DNA from: Halarcobacter anaerophilus
Lineage (GTDB): Bacteria > Campylobacterota > Campylobacteria > Campylobacterales > Arcobacteraceae
Reading direction: 5' to 3'
Assembly: GCF_006459125.1 (NCBI RefSeq)
Contig: NZ_CP041070.1
Location: 1,054,001 to 1,118,000, forward strand
Length of the DNA: 64,000 nt
Position numbers and translations under genes: made by a program. Shown here piece after piece: positions 23,901-31,986 of the stretch (position 1 is its first letter; every line of letters starts with the position of its first letter). A model generated the notes under the pieces. That model saw only the letters and a program-made list of their open reading frames with translations. It ran no database searches and had not been told where the DNA came from.

Positions 23901-24503
23901 ATGTTTTATCCAAATTTGATGGAGATGTTTCATCCACTCATTGGTTCAATGACTTTAGAACAAAAAAATAATTTAAAAAAAGACAATAGCAAATTTTTTG
24001 ATTCTATTGTAGAACACTTTAAATTGTTATTACAAAATAAAATAGATAATAAACATATCTTAGAAGAGATATACTCTTATCAAGAAGAATTTAGCTTAGA
24101 GCAGTGCTATTTTCTAACAAATATAAATGATAGGGCAAAAGCAATAACTCAAATATATCTACACTATATAACTACAAGAGTTGAACCTGATAAATTACTT
24201 GGGATTTGTTTATTTGAAATAATAGTTGCAGGTACTTCTTATGTTGATGGAATATCTGAAAAAATTGATAATCTGAAAAATGGTGAAAAGTTAAAACTAG
24301 ATAGAGAAAAAAATAATCCATATGATAAAAATGCCATCAAAGTTTTAAGTAAAAGAGGAAAATTAGGATATATACCAAAACAAAAAAATAAGGACTTAAT
24401 ATTTTTGATGGAACAAGACTACAAACTTTTTGCAATACTTAAAAGAGTAGTTTGGACAAAAGAGAGTATAAAAATAAAAATTTATGTTTATTGTGAAAAT
24501 TGA
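23901..24503 (+). CDS. HIRAN-domain protein next to cas9
   Basis: 200 residues. The C-terminal half (about 104-200) is a HIRAN domain: FEIIVAGTSYVDG, L-x-x-G-x-x-LKLDREKNNPYDKNAIKVL, then GKLGYIPKQKNKDL. HIRAN domains bind 3' ends of single-stranded DNA in HLTF and occur in bacterial DNA-processing proteins. The N-terminal half (about 1-100) is helical, polar and unrecognised. No nuclease or helicase motif is visible. It is preceded by a good ribosome site (AAAGGCTT) and lies between the WYL regulator and cas9. A part in the defence island, such as DNA-end recognition during spacer acquisition or repair, is speculation. Confidence 0.8.
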   Translation: MFYPNLMEMFHPLIGSMTLEQKNNLKKDNSKFFDSIVEHFKLLLQNKIDNKHILEEIYSYQEEFSLEQCYFLTNINDRAKAITQIYLHYITTRVEPDKLLGICLFEIIVAGTSYVDGISEKIDNLKNGEKLKLDREKNNPYDKNAIKVLSKRGKLGYIPKQKNKDLIFLMEQDYKLFAILKRVVWTKESIKIKIYVYCEN

Positions 24504-24677
24504 TAAAGGGGAATAAGATGATAAATAAAATTTTTGATTATCATGAAAGTATATGTTTGGGGAAATGGACATGAAGCATAATTGGAAGTGGATATTGGAT
24601 TTACTACTTTATGTTTTTATGATACAAATTATAATAGATATTTTGTATAATAAAGGAAATTATAAAAAAGGTTGGTT
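24504..24677 (+). promoter_or_regulatory. cas9 upstream region with promoter
   Basis: 174 bases without a convincing gene; a short frame from about 24518 stops after 18 codons. TGTATAAT at 24644-24651 is a strong -10 (TATAAT 24646-24651); any -35 is weak. AAGGA and AAGG sites follow before the ATG at 24678. cas9-cas1-cas2 probably start here. Confidence 0.5.
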
Positions 24678-27600
24678 ATGAAATATACTTTAGGGATAGA
24701 TATTGGTACTTCCTCATTAGGATTAAATGTAAATGAATTGGATAGAAACAATGATTCTAAAAATATATTTTATACAGCTGATTATATATTTGGAGAGCCT
24801 GTAATAAACAATAAAGGTAAATATATAACAAAAAACAAAGAAAAAAGTTCAAATCAATTAGAACAAAGACAGCATGAAAGACAAAATCGTAGAAAAAAAG
24901 CTATTTATTATTTGGCAAAAGATATAGGTATAAAAGAAGAAGATATTAAGGATATACAATTTAATGAAGATATTTTAGAGATAAGAGCAAAAGCGTACAA
25001 AGAAAAAATATCTTTACCTAAATTTTTTGCAGTTATGGTGAATATTAGTAAAAACCGTGGATATAGTGGAAGATTAAAAAAAGAAGATAGAGGCTTAGGA
25101 GAGCTTTTTGCTCAAACTAATGAAAAGATACAAGAGTTTAACGCTAAAACTATAGGAGAGCTTAAATTTAAACTTGTAAAAGAGCAAGGTTCTAAAATAT
25201 TGTCACATGTAAAAAAGAATAATGTAGAGGGTACTTTTTTTAGAAGAGAACAGATTGAAGAGGAGTTTGATCTTATTTTACAAGAACAATTAAAACATTA
25301 TTCTATTTTAAAAGAAAAAACAAAATACCCATGTAAAAACGATAGTGAACATAATCTAGTTATATACAAAAAACTAAAAGCAATCATTTTTTTTCAAAGA
25401 CCTATAAAGTGGGATAAAGATAGTATCGGTAATTGCAATATCTATGAAAATGAAAAAGTTGTATCAAGATCGAGTATTTTATTTGAAAAATATAGGGCTT
25501 TACAATTATTAAATAATCTTGAGTTCACCGATAATACGAAAATTGATATAAAAGATTTTTCAAAAGGGATAGATTTATTAAATGGCTTTAAAGAAAAAAG
25601 TGTCACAAAGTTTTTAAAAGAGTTAGGATATGAGAATAAAACTTTGAAAAATAACGGGAATATAAAAGACGAAAAGATAAAAGGTTTATATACAAATAAA
25701 AAATTATTTGATACTTTTGGTGAAGCTTGGGAGAGACTTTCATTAAATCAAAAAGAGAGTGTTATAGATTTTTTAAGTATTTTATCTTCTGGCGATGAGA
25801 TAGAGCTAGGAGATTTGGAAACTATTTACAATGATTATATAAAGTTTGCACATAAAGATGAAAAGATAAAAGAGTTTTTGGAACTAAATAAGGATAAACT
25901 TTCCCCTTTAAGCGAGTTTGATTTACCAAAAGGTAGAGCTACTTATTCTTTAAAAGCATTAAAAAAATTTATTGAATTTTTTGAAAATGGTGTAGTTGAG
26001 GGGATAAATGAACCTGACAAAACTTTAAGAGAGATAGAAAAGATTGATGAGCCTAAAAAAACTTTTGAAAATCTAAATATTACAAATCCTATCGTTCAAA
26101 GAGCAATTAAAGAAACAATATTTGAAATAGATAAATTGGTTAAAATATATGGTGAACCTTATAAAATAAATATTGAATTTACTAGGGATATAAAAAAATC
26201 CCTTAAACAAAGAGGAGAAATAGAAGCCAAAAATAATAAACGATATAGTGATAAACAACTTATTAAAAAAGAGCTTCAAAAATATGCTATAAAGCCAACT
26301 AGTAAAAATATTCAAAGATATATTTTATGGCAACAGCAAAAACATCAATGTATTTATACAGAAAAAACAATTGGCTTATCAGAACTCACTCATTATGAGT
26401 TAGAGCATATAGTTCCTGAATCAAAGGGTGGTACTAGAGTCATGTATAATCTTGTATTAGCTGATAAAGAGGCAAATAAAGATAAAAACAATAAAACACC
26501 ATATGAGTATTTTCATGATAAAGAAAATTGGAAATATATTCAAAGCTATATAAATCATTTAGAAAATATTCTAAAAGAGACAAAAGATTTAGAGGTTTTT
26601 ATTGAAGGGAAAAATAAAATAACACTTGATAAAGAAGAGTTAAAAAAGAAATTGAAACTTTTAAATTCCCAAAAAAGTGCTTTTGAATTGGGTAAAAGTG
26701 AATTTGGACAAAGGAGCTATAGCGATACAAGTTATATAGCAAAAGAGGTAACACAACTTCTAAAAGATAAATATCCAAATACAAAAGATATCGTTATTAC
26801 AAAAGGGGGTATTGTTGCTTATCTTAGAAGCATGTGGGGACTCAATGATATTCTCCCTTTTGTAAGAGATAAAGAAAATAAACCGATATATGATAAAGAT
26901 AGAAATAAAATATCGTATGAAGACTACCAAAATGCAAAAAAAGAAAATCTATTTGAATTTGATAAAAGATGTGACCATAGACACCATGCAATAGATGCGA
27001 TAGTAATATCTTTTTGTAGTAGAAGTTTGATAAATAAACTTTCAGCTTTTCATGCAAAATATGGATATCTTCCAAGGAAAAATCCAAAAGAATTTCATAA
27101 AGGTGAAAAAGAGCTTTTTGCTGAGGTAAAAAATATATTTGACAAAAATAGTTTTTATACAAAAATTCAAAATATTATGAGTGAGATAGTGGTTTGGCAT
27201 AAACCAGATAGATATCCAAAAGGTGATTTTTTTGATGAAACAATTTATGGTAAAGATAAAGAGGGATATTTTACAAAAAGAGTTAAAGTAGTTGATTTTT
27301 TTGATGGAATTACAAAAGTGGATAAAGCCAAAGAAAAAATTGAAAAATGGGTAGCAAATGAAGAGACAAAAACTGCACTGTTAGAAAACTTTGAAAAGTT
27401 TAAAGATGAAAAAAGTGTTAAAGAAATAGTTTTAAATTTGTTTAATTATCAAAGAAAAACTCCTATAAAAAAAATACAAATTAAATTTGGAAAAAGAGCA
27501 CCACAAAAATTTAATGAGAAACTGGATAAAGAGCTAAAAAATGGTTATGCTGTAAATAGTGGTTATAGTTGTATAAATATTGATAAAAATACTTTTAATT

Positions 27601-27896
27601 ATGAATTAATACCAAATCATAAATTTTTAAAAGTAAAAGATAAAAATATAGTGCAACTATTTGCAAATGATATTATTTTTGATAAAGAATCCAAACAATT
27701 TTATAAAATTGTGAGTTTTGCACAAAAAGAGATTATCAAGGCTAAAAATATTACAGAAAGTGATAACTTTGATTCGTTACTGAAACAAGATAAAGGAGGG
27801 AGATCATATAAATTTTTTGGAAGTACAAGTTTAAAAAATATTGTTCTAGTAAATTCACAACCTGATATAGAGACGATTAAAGAGAAGTACTTATGA
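24678..27896 (+). CDS. cas9: Cas9, compact type II-C
   Basis: RNA-guided double-strand DNA endonuclease, 1072 residues from the ATG at 24678 (a TTG two codons earlier is less likely). RuvC-I D8 (LGIDIGTSSLG), the arginine-rich bridge helix (QLEQRQHERQNRRKKAI, about 56-72), RuvC-II E500 (IEFTRDI), HNH H577 (ELEHIVPES) and N600 (ADKEANKDK), RuvC-III H770 and D773 (HRHHAIDAIVI). The H577-N600 spacing of 23 equals that of SpCas9 H840-N863. The residue before the HNH His is Glu, where most Cas9s have Asp. All nuclease residues are present, so it should be active. Size, the three-gene cas operon and the lack of cas4 or csn2 point to II-C. It overlaps cas1 by ATGA. Confidence 0.97.
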   Translation: MKYTLGIDIGTSSLGLNVNELDRNNDSKNIFYTADYIFGEPVINNKGKYITKNKEKSSNQLEQRQHERQNRRKKAIYYLAKDIGIKEEDIKDIQFNEDILEIRAKAYKEKISLPKFFAVMVNISKNRGYSGRLKKEDRGLGELFAQTNEKIQEFNAKTIGELKFKLVKEQGSKILSHVKKNNVEGTFFRREQIEEEFDLILQEQLKHYSILKEKTKYPCKNDSEHNLVIYKKLKAIIFFQRPIKWDKDSIGNCNIYENEKVVSRSSILFEKYRALQLLNNLEFTDNTKIDIKDFSKGIDLLNGFKEKSVTKFLKELGYENKTLKNNGNIKDEKIKGLYTNKKLFDTFGEAWERLSLNQKESVIDFLSILSSGDEIELGDLETIYNDYIKFAHKDEKIKEFLELNKDKLSPLSEFDLPKGRATYSLKALKKFIEFFENGVVEGINEPDKTLREIEKIDEPKKTFENLNITNPIVQRAIKETIFEIDKLVKIYGEPYKINIEFTRDIKKSLKQRGEIEAKNNKRYSDKQLIKKELQKYAIKPTSKNIQRYILWQQQKHQCIYTEKTIGLSELTHYELEHIVPESKGGTRVMYNLVLADKEANKDKNNKTPYEYFHDKENWKYIQSYINHLENILKETKDLEVFIEGKNKITLDKEELKKKLKLLNSQKSAFELGKSEFGQRSYSDTSYIAKEVTQLLKDKYPNTKDIVITKGGIVAYLRSMWGLNDILPFVRDKENKPIYDKDRNKISYEDYQNAKKENLFEFDKRCDHRHHAIDAIVISFCSRSLINKLSAFHAKYGYLPRKNPKEFHKGEKELFAEVKNIFDKNSFYTKIQNIMSEIVVWHKPDRYPKGDFFDETIYGKDKEGYFTKRVKVVDFFDGITKVDKAKEKIEKWVANEETKTALLENFEKFKDEKSVKEIVLNLFNYQRKTPIKKIQIKFGKRAPQKFNEKLDKELKNGYAVNSGYSCINIDKNTFNYELIPNHKFLKVKDKNIVQLFANDIIFDKESKQFYKIVSFAQKEIIKAKNITESDNFDSLLKQDKGGRSYKFFGSTSLKNIVLVNSQPDIETIKEKYL

Positions 27897-28858
27897 ACGA
27901 ATATATAATTGATATACAAAACCCATGTAAAATAAATATAAAAAATGGAGTGTTGCATATCCATCTTTATAAACAAGATGCTATACAAAAAGTAGCCATT
28001 ATAGATATTGCTGTTTTAATTATCTCAAACAAAGAAGTTACTATAACTTCTTTGGCTATTGCTGAATTATCAAATAGTAGTGTGATAATCATATTTACAG
28101 ATAAAAATCTTTTACCTGTATCAATTTGTTCAGGGAAAGTTGTAAATACAAATGGATCATATAGACCATTTCTTCAGGCAAAATATATAGATACAACTTA
28201 TTCACAAAATTGGCACAAACAATTGATACAATCAAAAGTAACATCACAAGCTTTTATATTAGATATCTTTGCTTGTAAAGACTCATTTAAACTATTAAAT
28301 TTATCAAAAAAAGTAAAAGAGGCTGATAGTTCAAATATTGAAGCTCAAGCTTCAAGAATATTTTGGAGCAATTTTTTTACAAATTATGAAACTACTACCA
28401 AAAGAGTAAAGCAAGGTGCAACTGATATTATTAATATCTCTTTAAATTACGGTTATACAATTATAAGGGCAATGGTAGCAAGAGCAATTTTTTCATATTC
28501 CTTACACAGTGGCTTTGGAATTATTCATATAAGAAAGGATAATCCATATAATTTAGTAGAAGATTTTATAGAGCCTTTTCGATTTATTTGTGAACAAACT
28601 ATTTTTAGAATATTTGATAAAAAAGATACAAAAAATCTAATATTTGATAAATATATTAAACAAGAGATCATCAATACAGTTTTAAATGCTACTGTCAAGA
28701 TACAAGATAAGGATTACAGAATATTAAGTGCTATAGATAAAGTAATCGTATCATTTTGTCAAAGTTTAGAAACTCCAAATAAGAAACTACTTCTACCATT
28801 TATATCTGATAATAGACAAAAACAAAGTGAAAATATAGAACAAAAGATATATGTCTAA
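27893..28858 (+). CDS. cas1: Cas1 spacer-integration integrase
   Basis: 321 residues. Catalytic metal ligands are visible: E150 (NIEAQASRIFW), H212 (GIIHIRKDNPYNLV) and E227 (DFIEPFRF); the H-to-E spacing of 15 matches other type II Cas1 proteins. With Cas2 it forms the complex that inserts new spacers. The start overlaps the cas9 stop (ATGA) and the end overlaps the cas2 start by 8 bases, so the three genes form a single operon. Confidence 0.97.
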   Translation: MNEYIIDIQNPCKINIKNGVLHIHLYKQDAIQKVAIIDIAVLIISNKEVTITSLAIAELSNSSVIIIFTDKNLLPVSICSGKVVNTNGSYRPFLQAKYIDTTYSQNWHKQLIQSKVTSQAFILDIFACKDSFKLLNLSKKVKEADSSNIEAQASRIFWSNFFTNYETTTKRVKQGATDIINISLNYGYTIIRAMVARAIFSYSLHSGFGIIHIRKDNPYNLVEDFIEPFRFICEQTIFRIFDKKDTKNLIFDKYIKQEIINTVLNATVKIQDKDYRILSAIDKVIVSFCQSLETPNKKLLLPFISDNRQKQSENIEQKIYV

Positions 28859-29192
28859 TATAAAAAAGAACAGCTTTAGAATTATGTGGATAATAGCAGC
28901 TTTTGACTTGCCAACTGATACTCCAAAAGAGAGAAAAGCATATCGCGAGTTTAGAAAAAAACTACTTGAAAACGGTTTTAATATGTTTCAGTTTTCTATT
29001 TATTTAAAACATGTACCTACTTTTGCCAAAGCTAAAGCTGTCACTAAAAAAATAGAAAAAGATATACCTAAAGATGGAAGTGTAGTATTTTTTTATCTTA
29101 CAGATAAACAATTTGGTATGACAGATAATTTTATAGGTGAAAAAAAGTCAAATGATGAATTGCCTCAACATACGCAACTTCTAATGTTTTAG
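28851..29192 (+). CDS. cas2: Cas2 adaptation protein
   Basis: 113 residues. Ferredoxin-like fold beginning MWIIAAFDLPTDTPKERKAY, with the conserved Asp after the first strand; then GFNMFQFSIYLKHV and VVFFYLTDKQFG. It is a structural partner of Cas1. The stop at 29190-29192 abuts a hairpin that also ends the oppositely transcribed tracrRNA. Confidence 0.96.
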   Translation: MSNIKKNSFRIMWIIAAFDLPTDTPKERKAYREFRKKLLENGFNMFQFSIYLKHVPTFAKAKAVTKKIEKDIPKDGSVVFFYLTDKQFGMTDNFIGEKKSNDELPQHTQLLMF

Positions 29193-29215
29193 AAAACTCC
29201 CATTTAGGGAGTTTT
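29193..29215. terminator. Shared terminator of cas2 and tracrRNA
   Basis: A perfect 9-bp stem AAAACTCCC/GGGAGTTTT (29193-29201, 29207-29215) with an ATTTA loop. T-rich sequence follows on both strands, so it can end cas2 transcripts from the left and the tracrRNA from the right. Confidence 0.8.
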
Positions 29216-29276
29216 AGTTTACGGCGTTGTCTCGCCTATTTCTTATAAATCTTCCCCAAGATTTAATGTGTTAAGT
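29193..29276 (-). ncRNA. tracrRNA
   Basis: Read on the minus strand from a predicted start near 29276. The anti-repeat (29273 to 29240) is complementary to the crRNA repeat in three blocks: 29273-29262 (12 bp with the ACAC-type repeats), 29260-29253 (CTTGGGGA) and 29247-29240 (TATAAGAA), with one mismatch and a 2/5-base internal loop between them. Next is a short nexus hairpin, GGCG-AGACAA-CGCC (29236-29223), then the 9-bp terminator stem. This order (anti-repeat, nexus, terminal hairpin) is that of type II tracrRNAs. Predicted length is about 84 nt. RNase III processing of the duplex, if used, would fall at the internal loop region. Confidence 0.88.
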
Positions 29277-29282
29277 AATAAA

Positions 29283-29311
29283 AGTTTAACAAAAATAAGA
29301 ACTTTTGTCAA
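29283..29311 (-). promoter_or_regulatory. tracrRNA promoter
   Basis: Minus strand: consensus -35 TTGACA (29311-29306), a 17-base spacer, extended -10 TGT-TAAACT (hexamer 29288-29283). The start is expected about 7 bases on, immediately before the anti-repeat. Confidence 0.8.
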
Positions 29312-29328
29312 GCTTTTTTTCTTATGAA

Positions 29329-29345
29329 AGCCTTATTTAAGGGCT
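29329..29345 (-). other. Hairpin beside first CRISPR repeat
   Basis: AGCC-TTA (29329-29335) pairs with TAAGGGCT (29338-29345) with one bulged base. It sits between the array and the tracrRNA promoter and may stop leftward array transcripts or form part of the leader. Confidence 0.4.
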
Positions 29346-29359
29346 ATATTGCGAGCTTT

Positions 29360-30039
29360 ATTCTAACATATTAAAGCTTGGGGAGGTATAAGAACTTTCT
29401 ACATCATATGTATTAAATTTAAAATATTCTAACATATTAAAGCTTGGGGAGGTATAAGAACAAAATAGAGCGTTGGGAAGAAGATGGTGTAATTCTAACA
29501 TATTAAAGCTTGGGGAGGTATAAGAACCTATCTCCTAACTCAATCGCTAAGTAATCTATTCTAACATATTAAAGCTTGGGGAGGTATAAGAACCTTGTAG
29601 GCTTAGGATACTCCATACCTAAATTCTAACATATTAAAGCTTGGGGAGGTATAAGAACAAATACCCTTTTTGTATAAAATTTTACATAATTCTAACATAT
29701 TAAAGCTTGGGGAGGTATAAGAACTTGGTACGTTGTGCTTACCTCAATAAACTCATTCTAACATATTAAAGCTTGGGGAGGTATAAGAACCGGTACTGTT
29801 CTACATAAATTAATGTTTTAATTCTAACACATTAAAGCTTGGGGAGGTATAAGAACTATTTTCCCGAGAAGTTGACATCGCTTCAGATTCTAACACATTA
29901 AAGCTTGGGGAGGTATAAGAACAACATTTTGTATTTAGATAATCCATTGCTATTCTAACACATTAAAGCTTGGGGAGGTATAAGAACTATCCCCATCTTC
30001 TATCTTGTAAACTTTAAATTCTAACACATTAAAGCTTGG
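29360..30039 (-). CRISPR. Type II-C CRISPR array, 10 spacers
   Basis: Ten intact 36-base repeats (starts 29360, 29426, 29492, 29558, 29623, 29689, 29755, 29821, 29887, 29952) and one truncated repeat (30018-30039, first 22 bases only). Spacers are 30 bases, two are 29. On the plus strand the repeat starts ATTCTAACA and ends GGTATAAGAAC; the crRNA-like strand (GTTCTTATACC ... TTAGAAT) is the minus strand, which also fits the tracrRNA. Repeats 1-7 read ACAT and repeats 8-11 ACAC at positions 7-10. Extended -10 TGT-TAGAAT lies at the 3' end of each repeat on the minus strand, as in Neisseria and Campylobacter II-C arrays. Spacer targets were not searched. Confidence 0.98.
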
Positions 30040-30360
30040 AAGAGTTGCTATATGATATCGATAAAAAATAAGTAAATTATTAGATCTCCTTGATAGAATA
30101 TTAAGAGATTAGAAAAAAATAAAATAAGGTTATATGAACTATTAGAACTTTTTAAGTATAAGAAATAAATATGTTTATAAATGATAAAACAATAGATATA
30201 ACGGTATTGAAGAGTTATATTTTTATAAATGGAAAAAAAGAATTATAAGACGTGGAATCAATATATTTAAATGAAAATAAAACAATTAATTTGAAATTTC
30301 AAGAGAGTGAACAAAAAGCTTTTTATAGTTTTTAAAGTAAAATAACAAAAAAGTAAAAAT
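30040..30360. other. Non-coding stretch after array
   Basis: No intact gene. Short broken frames occur, including 30171 onward (MFINDKTIDITVLKSYIFING, ending within about 26 codons) and a further fragment to about 30335. AT-rich, looks like decayed coding DNA at the island's right edge. It ends with the ATG of the AlkD-like gene. Confidence 0.5.
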
Positions 30361-31434
30361 ATGGCAGAACAACTAAAAAATGTATATACAAAACAATATC
30401 TTGAAGATTTGGCTTTAAAGATTAAAAATGAATTTAAAGAGTTTAATGAAAAAGCTTTTTGCAAAGCTGTTTTAGATGATATTTGGCAAACTTTAGAGTT
30501 AAAACAGAGAATGAGACATATTGCTTTATGTTTAGATAAATTTTTACCTTTTTCTTATAAAGAGCAATTAGATATTTTAAAAACAGTTTCAAAAGATTTT
30601 AGCGGTTTTGAGGCTATGTTTTTTCAAGATTTTGTTGAGGTTTTTGGGCTTGATGATTTTGAAAATTCCATAAAAGCTTTAGAAGTTTTTACTCTTGATT
30701 CCTCTTCCGAGTTTGCGATACGGCAATTTATTTTAAAATATGAAGATAAAACAATGGCTCAAATGAAACTTTGGGCAAAAAGTGAAAATGAACATTTAAG
30801 AAGGCTCTCCTGTGAAGGGTGCCGACCAAGACTTCCTTGGGCTGTTTCTTTGCCAAGATTTAAACAAAACCCTATAAAAATTTTAGAGATAATTGAAGTT
30901 CTTAAAAATGATTCTTCAAAGTATGTGCAAAAATCTGTAGCTAATAATCTAAATGATATCTCAAAAGATAATCCGCATTTTGTAATAGAGTTTGTAAAAA
31001 ATAATTTGGGGAAAACAAAAAGTTTAGATTGGATTTGTAGACATGGCAGCAGAACACTTTTGAAAAAAGCAGATAAAGAGATTTTAGGATTGTTTGGTTA
31101 TTTTGACTCCTCTTTTATAGATATTATAAATTTCAAGTGTGACAAAGAAGTAAAGATGCAAGAGGATTTAAATTTCTCTTTCGATATTATTAGTTCTAAA
31201 AATATCGGTAATATAAGAGTAGAGTATGCTATTTATTATAAAAAAGCCAATAGTAAACACAATAAAAAACTCTTTATGATAATGCAAAACGAGATAAAAA
31301 CAAAACATAAAACTTTTTTAAAAAAACAGAGTTTCAGAGATATGACGACAAGAAAACATTATAAAGGTGAACATTTTATCTCAATTATTATAAACGGTGA
31401 AGAAAAAATTAAAAAGGAGTTTACTCTTTCATGA
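30361..31434 (+). CDS. AlkD-like DNA alkylation repair protein
   Basis: 357 residues of HEAT-like helical repeats, matching the DNA alkylation repair (AlkD) superfamily: [15 protein letters not shown], then [24 protein letters not shown]-like segments, [20 protein letters not shown] (about 141-160) and [20 protein letters not shown] (about 189-208). Many such proteins remove or recognise alkylated bases. The C-terminal ~110 residues are beta-rich ([22 protein letters not shown]), as in the longer members. The stop overlaps the ybaK start by 4 bases. Confidence 0.87.
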   Translation: MAEQLKNVYTKQYLEDLALKIKNEFKEFNEKAFCKAVLDDIWQTLELKQRMRHIALCLDKFLPFSYKEQLDILKTVSKDFSGFEAMFFQDFVEVFGLDDFENSIKALEVFTLDSSSEFAIRQFILKYEDKTMAQMKLWAKSENEHLRRLSCEGCRPRLPWAVSLPRFKQNPIKILEIIEVLKNDSSKYVQKSVANNLNDISKDNPHFVIEFVKNNLGKTKSLDWICRHGSRTLLKKADKEILGLFGYFDSSFIDIINFKCDKEVKMQEDLNFSFDIISSKNIGNIRVEYAIYYKKANSKHNKKLFMIMQNEIKTKHKTFLKKQSFRDMTTRKHYKGEHFISIIINGEEKIKKEFTLS

Positions 31435-31898
31435 CACCTGCAATTAATTTACTAAAAAAAAATAAAACAAAATTTGAAATACATAAATATGACCATGACC
31501 CTTTGAATACGGATTTTGGAAAGGAAGCAGTTACAAAGTTGGATTTAGATGCAGATCAAGTTTATAAAACCTTATTAGTGGAACTTACACCTAAAGAGTT
31601 GGTTGTTTGTGTTGTTCCCGTATCTAAAATGCTAAGTCTAAAAGAGGTTGCATCTGCTTTTAAAGCTAAAAAAGCAGTAATGGCAGACAAAGAAGAGGCT
31701 CAAAAAGTAACAGGTTATCTTTTAGGAGGAATTTCTCCTTTAGGTCAAAAAAAGAGGTTAAAAACTCTAATTGACAGCATGGCTTTTAACTTTAAGACAA
31801 TCTTTATAAGCGGCGGGAAAAGAGGACTTGACCTAGAACTTTCTCCTAGTAGTTTAAAAGAGTTATTAAATGCAAAAGAGGGCAATATTAGCGTTTAA
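31431..31898 (+). CDS. ybaK: Cys-tRNA(Pro) deacylase, YbaK/EbsC type
   Basis: 155 residues, the family length. Editing enzyme that hydrolyses mischarged Cys-tRNA(Pro). Motifs: [18 protein letters not shown], the catalytic Lys region VYKTLLVEL (about 43-51), [13 protein letters not shown], and [16 protein letters not shown] (about 98-113) with the GGISP loop. It overlaps the AlkD-like gene by 4 bases. Confidence 0.93.
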   Translation: MTPAINLLKKNKTKFEIHKYDHDPLNTDFGKEAVTKLDLDADQVYKTLLVELTPKELVVCVVPVSKMLSLKEVASAFKAKKAVMADKEEAQKVTGYLLGGISPLGQKKRLKTLIDSMAFNFKTIFISGGKRGLDLELSPSSLKELLNAKEGNISV

Positions 31899-31956
31899 TA
31901 TAAATTATCCCTTTGTATATTATTTTAACAATTTTTTAATCTTTTCAGTGTAGTAT

Positions 31957-31965
31957 TGTTATAAA
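31957..31965 (+). promoter_or_regulatory. Extended -10 before glutamate dehydrogenase
   Basis: TGT-TATAAA at 31957-31965, 22 bases before the ATG. No good -35 is seen, as tolerated for extended -10 promoters. Confidence 0.45.
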
Positions 31966-31986
31966 TAAAAGTTTAAAGGATTTTTT

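Noticed and set aside
27701-27988. 95-codon minus-strand frame across the cas9/cas1 junction
   Set aside because: Antisense to two firmly identified genes, aromatic-rich low-quality composition.
24678-29192. Type II-A or II-B classification
   Set aside because: No csn2 or cas4 gene is present between or beside cas9-cas1-cas2 and the array.
29360-30039. Array transcribed rightward away from cas genes
   Set aside because: Repeat ends (GTT...AAT), tracrRNA strand and complementarity, and the outward extended -10 all fit the minus strand.
21879-30360. Complete mobile element carrying the CRISPR locus
   Set aside because: No transposase, integrase or flanking target-site duplication could be found; only decay and a palindrome are seen.
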